From: Gymnopilus junonius
Taxonomy: Eukaryota; Basidiomycota; Agaricomycetes; Agaricales; Galerinaceae
DNA: 12,525 bases
Direction of reading: 5' to 3'
NCBI GenBank assembly: GCA_015501075.1
Contig: JADNYJ010000815.1
Location: 1-12,525 of the forward strand
Shown: positions 1-8,130 of the stretch, in pieces
How positions within the stretch are numbered: the first letter of the stretch is position 1
Layout of the letters: each line of letters starts with the position of its first letter
Notes under the pieces: model-generated
What the model saw: the letters and a program-made list of their open reading frames with translations, nothing else
Databases searched by the model: none
What the model was told of the DNA's origin: nothing
Position numbers and translations under genes: made by a program

Positions 1-616
1 GCACCAGGTGCATGAGGAGCAAGCCTGCATCCTCAGTGGAGCGCTGCCGCACACCACCAAGTTGATTGGGATGAAAAATATCGTGCTTAACAGCATCGAA
101 TTGAATACGGTTGGAAAGCATCTTTTCAACCAATTTGCCAAGGGTGTTCAGGAGTACAATGGGCCTGAACGCCTTGGGCGTAGAATATGAGGGCTTGTTC
201 CATTTAGGAATAATAACTGACAAGGATTCCTTAAAGTGAGTCGGCCAATACCCAACCCAAAGGCAGGCATTAGCCAACTGCATGAACACCTGAAGACAGT
301 GTTCATCGCAAATAATTGCCTTAAGGTGTGACCACTTAATATGATCAGGACCCAGCGCTGAGTTGTTAGAGCAGGATGCCAAGGCCTCCCTCAATTCAAC
401 AGTGAAAAGCGGTCCACTCTCTCACTTCCATATCGGGAAGGGTGAGCCAATGTCATACACAGTCAGAGGCTGAATTGTACATGCCATGAAGGGTGTCCCA
501 TAGGGAGGGCATATCATGGCAGGCTGTCCGTTGAATTGGATAGCCTCGGAGGGTGGTAACTTGCACTGCTGGATCCAATTCATGAGATCCCAAGGGTGCT
601 TGTTGGTAGTAGCAAC
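1..616 (-). pseudogene. Copy D ORF2 fragment: RT N-terminal part
   Basis: Read on the minus strand, this encodes the linker after the endonuclease and the first third of the RT. Recognisable pieces are CHDMPSLWD in the linker, then the RT motif GPDHIKWSHLKAII, the LANACL...GYWPTHFKES stretch, VIIPKPN.PSYS and the start of FRPI.LLNTLGKLVEKML. It ends at the window edge just after the TEDAGLLL stretch, before the catalytic palm. The frame is broken, for example by a missing base in the TGTTGAATTGAG stretch and by a short deletion near 440-455. Similarity to copies A and B is high by eye. It is the direct continuation of the minus-strand endonuclease piece at 11591-12525, from which it was separated by insertion of copy C. 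Confidence 0.85.
603..616. repeat. Target-site duplication of copy C, 3' side
   Basis: The 14-mer ttggtagtagcaac is repeated exactly at 11591-11604. In copy C's sense orientation it reads gttgctactaccaa and directly follows C's poly(A) tail. Up to two further T residues are shared but cannot be told apart from the tail. In intact copies (A at about 3844) this sequence occurs once, inside ORF2, so the duplication was made when C inserted. Confidence 0.87.
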
Positions 617-624
617 TTTTTTTT
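617..624 (-). other. Short poly(A) tail of copy C
   Basis: A run of eight T on the plus strand (A on the element strand) lies between the terminal CCTTGATT of the C 3' UTR, with a short AAAGC interruption, and the TSD. The tails of A and B follow the equivalent CCTTGATTT and are 22 and 24 nt long. The shorter, interrupted tail fits an older insertion. Confidence 0.75.
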
Positions 625-942
625 GCTTTAATCAAGGAACTTGGCGAAGCAGTCTCGACAGATTTGTAAAATTTATGTTATCACCTAGTGTGATCTCCTG
701 GCAACTTAGGACCATCGAAAAATCCTCTCTCGATCATCCCACCAAGGGAGGGGTAATAAATCGTTGGAAGGCATCGGAAGGCACTGAAGCCAAACCGACA
801 GCCCAGGATGTGCACATACTGTGTTAGCCACTGAAGGCAGACCATTTCGGGTCCGAAGCAGGGGCTACATGTCTGTCGATAGCGCGAAGCTCCAGAACCC
901 AGACCCCACCCTCAACCCAGCAAAGCCGAAGCCCGCCAAGTA
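625..942 (-). other. 3' UTR of copy C, with divergent last ~165 nt
   Basis: Element-strand sequence after the ORF2 stop. The part at 787-942 matches the 3' UTRs of A and B closely. The last part, 625-786, is still alignable in order but much more divergent. Shared landmarks are ACCCCTCCCTT, ATGGTC(C)CAAGT, ACTAGG, TAATGGTA-like, ACTGCTT(T)CGC and CCTTGATT at the very end. The sharp change in divergence near 787 suggests a different 3'-terminal variant or a recombinant tail. No open reading frame of interest is seen. Confidence 0.72.
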
Positions 943-1497
943 TTAGGACTCTGTTCTGAGCGCACCCCAACCCGAATCCAGCCAGCAGGAACAACACCTA
1001 CCTTGCCACCAAGTTATCGACACCCCGAGGGGGGCGTTGAAGGCGAACACGTGGGTTAGCCTTCAAAAGGATATGAGCTGATCTAGACGACTGGATAGTC
1101 ATGACGTCATGCTGGGGACATGTCCGGAATAAGTGGTCACGAGATTGGGTATGGTGGCCGCACTCGCAACTGGTGGATCAGGGATATTGAATCGAGAATA
1201 ATACTCCCTGATGGGAGCATGGTTGGTGATGGCGAGTGACCCTTGTAAAGAGTCAGTCGCCACCTGCAGCTTGAAGCAGGGACCGCCTCGTTTGGCCCGT
1301 GGTTCGAGTCGACCCCCGTCGAGGTCAGTGAGCGACAAAAATTGTCGCCCTGAGTACGAGGGTTGCTGGAACAACTCTTCCAGCCTTCCCCAGATTATAT
1401 CAGCTGCTTGCGCAGCGAGGCAAGTGAGTGTGGCATGTTAGGCCCCGCTACAAGCTCAGCCATGAATGAGCTGAGTAGCCATCAGAGACATGAGATG
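943..1497 (-). pseudogene. Copy C ORF2 fragment: C-terminal domain after RNase H
   Basis: On the minus strand this runs from the region after the RNase H active site to the TAA stop at 943-945. A frame of about 90 codons is open and contains SLTDLDGGRLEPRAKRGGP and HAPIREYYSRFNIP, as in A and B. The Cys/His motif that follows in copy B (CECGHHTQ...H...C) is shifted out of frame here. The upstream end at 1497 is where copy A inserted; the matching continuation is at 7015. C also has about nine bases fewer than A and B right at that point, within a TCATCATG-like stretch. Confidence 0.8.
1492..1497. repeat. Target-site duplication of copy A, 5' side (short)
   Basis: The 6-mer gagatg occurs here and directly after A's poly(A) at 7015-7020. 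Joining the flanks over a single copy gives a continuous copy C sequence that aligns with the equivalent region in A and B. A longer imperfect match (gagatggcatcc versus gagatgtggcagcc) is possible. If that is the real TSD, element A starts about six bases later. Confidence 0.55.
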
Positions 1498-1641
1498 GCA
1501 TCCTTCTTTCCCACAGACCACCACCATCGCAAAATGTCGATACCTCGCAACACCGCAATTCTTCTCAACAACCTGCGATCTGGTCCTTGAATAGCTGGTT
1601 GCACAGTTATTCGAGTGTGTATGCACCTTTAGTGCAAGTCG
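1498..1641 (+). promoter_or_regulatory. 5' UTR of copy A, expected internal promoter region
   Basis: About 145 nt between the 5' junction and the ORF1 ATG. LINEs of this kind normally carry their promoter inside the 5' UTR, but I see no convincing TATA or initiator motif, so the role is inferred. It begins with a pyrimidine-rich CCTTCTTTCCC. A small upstream ORF of 18 codons (1534-1590, context AAAATGT) and another ATG at 1621 with a stop three codons later precede ORF1. They could lower translation of ORF1. Confidence 0.5.
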
Positions 1642-2763
1642 ATGGCCGATCGATCATCATCGTCCACGCCCAAGCGCCCCACCCTTTCTGCCTCTGGCAG
1701 GCGTATTCCACCCGTCGGAGCTTCGAGCTCCAAATCTCCAACCCCTGAGGGTTCTTCGTCCTCTCGATCCGCTCGAGAGTGATATGCTTCAGCCACCCCT
1801 GCTCCTCGTGAGCGGAGAGACTGAGTCTCGTCAGCGATCACTCGCATCCACTACTCCCATTGCTTCGAGGGCTTCGTCCCCTGATGTTTCCATGGGGAGG
1901 ATGATGATACCATTCGTTTTCCTCACCCAAGCACTTCTCCAGAGCTGCGGCCAACTGCCCTTTCCCTCACAGGATCGGATGGGGACTGGGTCGCTGTGGC
2001 GGAGTCACTGAAGACCATTGGTTCATTCATGATGACCAACGGCCCTTCTACTTTATCAGGGGCAGATCGCTCTGATTATGTCGGTCTTTTCACTAAGATA
2101 GTGAACTCGATCAATACTTCCCCTTGGGCCAAAGAGGCCACGGGTGTCAGCGCACGATCACTGTCTCTTAGATGGTCGGTCATTCGCAATCTTATCGATT
2201 CTGACAGCTCCCTAGCGGACCTCATGTATCGAGACCTAGCGAAGACTCGAGAAGGGGGGGTTGCTCCTCCCGCTCAGCCTGAGCCTTCATCTTCCCAGTC
2301 CGCCCCTCCAAAGCGGACTGGCCCTCCAGCGGACCCTGCGGAGCCCCCCAAGGCTCCCACTCCCGCTCCTTCTCGCACCAAGCTTCAGCCCCGTAAACAA
2401 AAGGCGAAGCTGGTTCAATATCAGAGGCCGCCCCCTCCAGGGCCCCCTCCCATTCCTCTCTCCTCTCATCCCAAGCGCTCCTTTGGGCCTCACACCACTG
2501 ATGAGCATCACGCCCTTGCGCCCTGCTGCAACCGGCCTCCGCCGGATTCGGACGGTATGCGCCACCCCACCCCAGCTGGTGAGCCATGCCCCCACAAGGC
2601 CCGCTGCCCCAATTGTCGGGGCGAGCACCCTGCCACAGGACGCAATTGCAAGTTCTGGGAACACTGCTTCGATCATGATTGGATCGTAGCCAAATACCGC
2701 GAGGTACGTGATAAGCGTACACTCCGGACCTTGACGTCTAACGTCCCTCCCCTAGCTCGATAA
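1642..2763 (+). pseudogene. Copy A ORF1, gag-like RNA-binding protein, broken
   Basis: The presumed start ATGGCCGATCG at 1642 opens a Ser/Pro-rich N-terminus (MADRSSSSTPKRP...) that meets a TGA at 1780-1782. The middle continues in another frame (ETESRQRSLASTTPIASRAS) and returns to the first frame near 1897 (GEDDDTIRFPHPSTSPELRP). It is then open to the TAA at 2761-2763. The protein would be about 370 residues. The C-terminal part has a helical-looking segment, a long Pro/Ser-rich basic linker (2260-2470) and a CCHC zinc knuckle C-x2-C-x3-H-x6-C at 2605-2649, with extra Cys on both sides. Such proteins coat the LINE RNA. The stop and the two compensating frame changes lie only in the N-terminal third. 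Confidence 0.8.
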
Positions 2764-2765
2764 TG
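2761..2765 (+). promoter_or_regulatory. Overlapping stop-start TAATG between ORF1 and ORF2
   Basis: The ORF1 stop TAA (2761-2763) shares its last A with the ORF2 start ATG (2763-2765), so the two frames overlap by one base. The same arrangement in the insect LINE SART1 allows ORF2 to be translated by termination-reinitiation. Here the mechanism is inferred from that precedent. The ORF2 frame is open from this ATG for 438 codons, which supports it as the start. Confidence 0.75.
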
Positions 2766-5700
2766 AGAAGAAAGGAGGACGTTAGAATTATTTCGTACAA
2801 TTGTAACCAAAATTATGGGCATATCGATGTACTTCTAGACCGTCTAAAAGATTCTTTTGACATTATTTTCTTGCAAGAGCCACCTTGGCGTGAGATAAGG
2901 TGTGCCCCGTCTTCGAGAGATCGAGAAGGTGAGGCAGTTATTGGTGCACCGAACCACCCTGATTGGAAGGTAATGGTTCGGCCTGACCCCACTGGGCTCC
3001 GGCCACGTGTTCTGACCTACGTTTTGACGAGGTTGAACCCCTGGTGCCCTGCTATGCGACGCGATCTTATAGATCACCGTGACATCATGGCGGTGTCTCT
3101 GTTCACCGGAGACACCATTGTTAACTTACTGAATGTGTATTCAGACGATAAGCACACAGCTATCAACTTGCTCACCAAGCAGGCCGACTTTCTCCCAATG
3201 TTTCATTACATGGGGGGCGACTTCAACTGTCACTCGAATAAGTGGGACCCTGGTGTCCTGCATCATCGGACGACAGCCAATAACCTGCTGAATACGGCAG
3301 CCACACTAGGATTGATGCTTTCTCTCCCAGTCAATCCGGGTCCCACTCATATCCCTGGCAACCCATCCCTACGAGAGTCAGTCATCGACCTCATCTTCGT
3401 CCAACCTACCGAGGAGCTGTCTGCAGGCACTCGGCGAGGGGAACTGTGGCGCGGGCCTTCGGACCATATTCCGTTGGCTTGTTCTATTTCTGTTGCTCCG
3501 GCGGCAGCTACTGTTCCGATGCGCTCACTGCCACCAGATCAATTGGATGACTTCTTGTTGTCCATCATTGAGAAGCTCAAGGGCATTGATCCCTTGGCGC
3601 CAATCGACTCCCCGGATCAGATAGAGGCTGTGTCTTCGGATGTGGCTTCTGCCTTCTCGGATGCTTGGCGAAAGTATTCCAAGATGATTCGTATTTCCCC
3701 TCACTCCCGTCCATGGTGGGACGACTCCTGTGAGGACTCCTTCGATGCTTATCAGCGGGATAACTCTCGCGATAACCATAAAACTTTCCGCAGAGCCGTC
3801 AAGGCTGCTAAGCACAAGTTCTTTGATGAACGCATCACTGAAGTTGCTACTACTAACAAGCGCCCCTGGGATCTAATGAACTGGATCCAGCAGCGTAAGT
3901 TACCACCCTCCGAGGCTATCCAATTCAACGGACAGCCCTGCCATGATATGCCCTCCCTCTGGGAGCCCTTCATGGCATGTACAACTTGGCCTCTGACCGA
4001 ACGTACGACATTAGTGGTCTCACCTCCCTTCCTGATATGGAAGTGCGCGAGTGGACTGCCTTTTCACTGTTGGAATTGAGGGAGGCCTTGGCATCCTGCT
4101 CCAACAACTCGGCGCCGGGTCCTGATCATATCAAGTGGTCACACCTTAAGGCAATTATTCACGATGAACACTGTCTTCAGGTGTTCGTGCAGTTAGCCAA
4201 TGCCTGCCTTCGGGTTGGGTATTGGCCGACTCACTTTAAGGATCCTTGTCGGTTATCATTCCGAAGCCGAACAAGCCCTCATATTCCACGCCTAAGGCTT
4301 TCAGGCCCATTGTGCTCCTGAACACCCTTGGCAAATTGGTTGAAAAGATGCTTTCCAACTGTATTCAGTTCGATGCTGTCAAGCACGATATTTTCACCCT
4401 AATCAACTTGGTGGTGTGCTCAGTGCTCCACTGAGGATGCAGGCTTGCTCCTCACGCACCTGGTGCATGCAGGGTGGGCTCGCGGCTTAAAGACCAGTGT
4501 CATCGCCTTCGACGTGGCACAGTTCTTCCCTTCCCTCAATCACGAAGTGCTGATTGCGACTCTCAGGAAGCAGGCTTCCCTCCAACATGGTGGAATTTTT
4601 CATCATACCTGGTTGGCCGTTCCACGTCTTATACCTGGAACGGTTTTCAATCTGACCCCTGGCAAGCTGATGTCGGGGTGGGCAGGGCTCTGCTCTGTCC
4701 CCGGTACTTCGGCACTCTTCCTTGCACCAGTGCTGAACTCTTCATGCAGAATGCATCGGTCTCCGATACCACTCTGCTCTCTACGTCGATGACGGCACCC
4801 TCATTGTGCAGTCAAAGACCCTTGACGCCAACTGCTTAGCCTTGAAAAGGTCCTATGCGTGATTTCGAACTCTTCACAAAGTTCGCCCTCGCTCTTGAGC
4901 ACGACAAAATGGAGTTATTCCATTTTGATCGTTCTCACTCAGAGTTCAATCCATCCATGGATCTGGGATAGCTCCTACACCCGTGACAAGCGTCTGACGC
5001 CCAAGCCTTTTGGCGTACTTGGGTTTCTTCTTGACCAGAAATTGACATTCCAGAATGTCCGGTATTACTCCACCAAGTCCTTCACCACTGTTAAGGCGAT
5101 GCGGATGCTTGGTAACTCATCTAGGGGGCTTACGCCCATGCAAAAGCGTCTGCTTTACAGGTCTTGTTGTTGCCTATCGCGACATACGGCCTCCGCTTGT
5201 GGTTCTTCCAAGGCGCAAGTGCCAGGGAACCATTAAACTACTGACCAGCATGCAACGTCATGCTGCACTCTGGATTACCGGTGCATTCCGCACCTCCCAA
5301 CTGGAGGGATCGAGGCCCTTGCTGGCCTGGTCCCTATCAACTTAGTCCTGAAACATGCTGCTGCAGTCGTGTTCTGCGCATGGCGCCCTCTCGGACACTC
5401 ACCCGTGCGCTCTCTTCTGAGTGCGCCCTTTTCCAAAGGAGCGATCCTCACCCTCGCTCTGCTGCCTTTATGACTGCCCCACAACGCGCTAAGGTGCGGG
5501 TACTGTTATGGACGTCGATGACAGCTCCATGTAGTCAGGAACCGCTGGAGCCCTTTGCTCCAGAGGCTCGTCCAGGCAGGCATTCCTTGAGTTACATCAT
5601 GGAATTCACTTTGATATCACTCCGGCACCCAAGGATAAGGTTGGGCTCGGCGCGAATGGTTAGACGCTTCTGGGAGGCTTCGAAGCGGGAACCGTCCACT

Positions 5701-6625
5701 CTGATCTGTGTCGGCGATGGTAGTCGCCCCACTGACCGGAACAAGCAGGCTATTGCAGCTTCGCTTGTTTTCGCCAAGGAGTGAGGTGCATGCATCTCGC
5801 TACGGCTGGGAGTGCTCTTGCAGAGGATGCGGAGCTCTATTCCCTTCGTACTGCAATTGTCCGGGCGTGCGCCATGGACAACTGTGACTACATTGTTATC
5901 TTATCGGATTCCACCAAGGCTTTGGGGAGTCTGCTCGATGCCTCAGTGCATTCCGGCCAGGGTCATTCCTTGGCTGTGATCCGCACCCTTACAGAGTGGT
6001 GGACCAGGGGCCCTGGCTGCCACATCTCCCTTCATCATGTCCCATCTTCTTGAAGTGGGGCATACACTACAAGCTCATCTCATGGCGACTGAGCTCTCTG
6101 TAGCGGTGGGGCCTAACATGCCACATTCACTTGCCTCTCTGCGCAAAGCAGCGGATGATAATCTGGGGGAGGGCTGGCAGAGTTGTTCCAGCAACCCTCT
6201 TATTCAGGGCGACAATTTTTGTCACTCACTGACCTCGACGGGGGTCGACTCGAACCACGGGCCAAATGAGGTGGTCCCTGGCTTCAGCTGCAGGCGGTGA
6301 CCTGACTCTCTTTACAAGGGTCACTCGCACCATTACCAACCATGCTCCCATTGGGGAGTACTACTCTCGATTCAACATCCCCGAATCCACCAGTTGGAGT
6401 GCGGCCACCATACCCAAACTCGTGACATTGTTCCAGATGTGTCCCCAGCACGATCATCAGACTATCCAGTTCGTCTGGATCAGCTCGTCTCCTTTTTGAA
6501 GGCTAATCCTATGGCATTCACCTTCAACCGCCCCCCTCGGGGTGTCGGATAACTTGGTGGGCAAGGTAGGTGTTGTTCCTGTGGCTGGATTCGGCGGTTT
6601 GGGGTGCGCTCAGAACAGGTCCTAA
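2763..6625 (+). pseudogene. Copy A ORF2, endonuclease-RT-RNase H polyprotein, frameshifted
   Basis: Residues 1-235 are a complete apurinic-type endonuclease. Expected catalytic positions are visible: N13, E39 (LQEP), Y126 (NVYSD), D153 and N155 (GGDFNCHS), D209 (VIDLIF) and the terminal SDH at 233-235. A linker with WWDD follows. The frame is lost near 3965, where D has ACACCC and A has AGCCC. RT motifs continue across frames: GPDHIKWSHL, FRPIVLLNTLGKLVEKML, FDVAQFFPSLNH near 4510, and the active site YVDDG at 4782-4796. RNase H appears as VGDGS near 5712 and SDS near 5908. The Cys/His motif and the TAA at 6623-6625 close the gene. An intact version would be about 1,300 residues. Nearly every break is a one-base deletion relative to copy B, so some may be sequence errors. 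Confidence 0.88.
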
Positions 6626-6992
6626 TACTTGGGGGCTTCGGCTTGCTGGGTTGAGGGTGGGGGCTTTGGCTCTGGAGCTTCGGCGCTATCGACAGACCTT
6701 GTAGCCCCCGCTTCGGCACCCCGAAATGGTCTGCCTTCAGTGGCTAACTTAGTATGCGCACATCCTGGGCTGTCGGGTTTGGCTGGCGGGCCCCCTTCCG
6801 TGCCCTTCCATTACTTTGTTGGACCCCTCCCTCCGGTCGGGCATCAACGAGAGTACGGCCATTGTTTATGGGCCTAAGTTGGCCCGCGAGAGCCAGTCTC
6901 GCACTAGGCATAGTTTAATGGTAGATTACTTCGGGTGTATGTATATCTGCGACCGGACTGCTTTCGCGCACCGGTATATAAATCCTTGATTT
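6626..6992 (+). other. 3' UTR of copy A
   Basis: Non-coding sequence of about 367 nt between the ORF2 stop and the poly(A) tail. It is colinear with the B 3' UTR and differs mostly by one-base deletions and C/T or G/A changes. It ends with GGTATATAAATCCTTGATTT directly before the tail. In this type of element the 3' end is expected to be recognised by the RT, but no specific structure was proven here. Confidence 0.8.
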
Positions 6993-7014
6993 AAAAAAAA
7001 AAAAAAAAAAAAAA
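6993..7014 (+). other. Poly(A) tail of copy A
   Basis: Twenty-two A directly after CCTTGATTT, followed by the copy C flank GAGATGTGGCAG. This marks the 3' end of a retrotransposed RNA copied by target-primed reverse transcription. Confidence 0.92.
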
Positions 7015-7020
7015 GAGATG
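7015..7020. repeat. Target-site duplication of copy A, 3' side
   Basis: gagatg directly after the poly(A), matching 1492-1497. The bases that follow resume copy C on the minus strand. Confidence 0.55.
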
Positions 7021-8114
7021 TGGCAGCCAGGACCTCTGGCCCACCACTCAGTAAGGGCATGAATCACAGCCAAGGAATGACCCTGGCTGGAATGCACGGA
7101 AGCGTCAAGCAGACTCCCCAAAGCCTTGGTGGAGTCCGACATGATAACGATGTAGTCACAATTGTCCATGGCACAGGCCGGACAATTGCAGTACGAAGGG
7201 AGTAAAGCTCCGCATCCTCTGCAAGAGCACTCCCTGCTGCGTAGCGAGATGCATGCACCTCAACTCCTTGGCGAAATACAAGCGAAGCTGCAATAGCCTG
7301 CTTGTTCCGATTGGTGGGGCGACTACCATCGCCGACACAGACCAGAGTAGATGGTTCCCACTTCGAGGTGTCCCAGAAGCGGTCTAACCATTTGCGCCAG
7401 AGCCCAACCTTATCCTTGGGTGCCGGAGTGATATCAAAGCGAATTCCATGATGTAACTCAAGGAATTGCCCGCCTGGACGAGCCTCTGGAGCAAAGGGCT
7501 CCAGCGGTTCGCTGACTACATGGAGCATGTCATCGACGTCCATAACAGTACCCTGCACCTTAGCGCGTTGTGGGGCAGTCATAAAGGCAGCAGAGCGAGG
7601 GTGAGGAATCACTCCTTTGGAAAAGGGCGCACTCAGAAGAGAGCGCACTGGGTGAGTGTCTGAGAGGGCCGCCATGCGCAGAACACCTACTGTGGCAGCA
7701 TGTTTCAGGACTAAGTTGATAGGGACCAGGCCAGCAAGGGCCTCAATCCCCCCATTGGGGAGGTGCGGAATGCACCAGTAATCCAGAGTGCAGCATGGCG
7801 TTGCATGCTGGTCAGAAGTTTGATGGTCCCCTGGCACTTAGCACCCTGGAAGAACCACAATCGGAGGCCGTATGTTGCAATAGGCAACACACAAGACCTG
7901 TAAAGCAGATGCTTTTGCATGGGCGTAAGCCCCCTAGATGAGTTACCAAGCATCCTCATCGCCTTAACGGTGGTGAAGGACTTGGTGGAGTAATACCGGA
8001 CATATTCGTGAAATGTCAATTTCTGGTCAAAGAAGAAACCCAAGTACCGCCAGAACGGCTTGGGCATCAGATGTTTGTCCCGAGTGTAGGGAGCATACCC
8101 TAGATCCATGGACA

Positions 8115-8130
8115 GATTGAACTCAGAGTG
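8115..8130. repeat. Target-site duplication of copy B, 5' side
   Basis: The 16-mer gattgaactcagagtg is repeated without mismatch at 11168-11183, directly after B's poly(A). One more A on the left is shared but cannot be told apart from the tail. Removing B and one repeat restores copy C colinear with A and B. Confidence 0.95.

Larger units (their letters stand above)
1498..7014 (+). mobile_element. LINE copy A, near full length
   Basis: A plus-strand non-LTR retrotransposon of about 5.5 kb with 5' UTR, ORF1, ORF2, 3' UTR and a 22-nt poly(A) tail. It has no long terminal repeats and no integrase. It lies in opposite orientation inside copy C, and its arms are flanked by a short TSD. The order endonuclease-RT-RNase H in ORF2, with a CCHC-bearing ORF1, fits the large group of fungal LINEs with an apurinic-type endonuclease. 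I would not assign a named clade without a tree. ORF1 has stops and frameshifts in its N-terminal third. ORF2 is open through the endonuclease and then repeatedly frameshifted. Confidence 0.9.
7015..8130 (-). pseudogene. Copy C ORF2 fragment: RT C-terminal part, connection and RNase H
   Basis: Read on the minus strand from 8130, this starts at the SEFNLSMDLGYAPYTRDK stretch after the RT active site. It continues through YLGFFFDQKLTFHEYVRYY and the LPIATYGLRLWF region to RNase H. The RNase H residues are visible as VGDGS (about 7324-7338), the AEDAELYSL glutamate (about 7206-7232) and SDS (about 7130-7138). The frame breaks near 7757, where one base is missing in a C/G run, and again near 7178, where GGG has become GG, so the RNase H core is split. 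Elsewhere 257 codons are open. The fragment ends where copy A inserted and begins where copy B inserted. Confidence 0.87.

Noticed and set aside
618..786. Possible divergent endonuclease-RT linker of copy D (a WWDD-like reading near 735-745)
   Set aside because: A first alignment to the ORF2 linker was weak and needed a large gap. The same bases align in order to the 3' UTR end of A and B, end at a poly(A), and are followed by a TSD. They belong to the copy C tail.
1301..1311. GGTTCGAGTCG resembling a Pol III B box, with a loose A-box-like TGGCGAGTGACC upstream near 1230
   Set aside because: The last base departs from the consensus, no cloverleaf or tRNA-like fold is seen, and the sequence is antisense to a conserved ORF2 coding stretch present in all copies.
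1576..1638. Possible short intron in the 5' UTR (GT...AG around 1580-1630)
   Set aside because: The donor does not fit the fungal GTRNGT consensus, no branch site is clear, and introns are not expected in a retrotransposed RNA copy.
2222..2722. Long antisense and out-of-frame ORFs (129-166 codons) over the ORF1 proline-rich region
   Set aside because: They arise from the GC- and proline-rich coding sequence of ORF1. They show no known motif, whereas the ORF1 frame has a zinc knuckle.
4246..6300. A series of short ORFs in different frames taken as separate genes
   Set aside because: They are consecutive pieces of one ORF2, broken by one-base deletions, as the alignment with copy B shows.
6975..6982. 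TATATAAA (also at 11126-11133) as a TATA box for a downstream gene
   Set aside because: It is a constant part of the LINE 3' end directly before poly(A), and no gene starts downstream on that strand.
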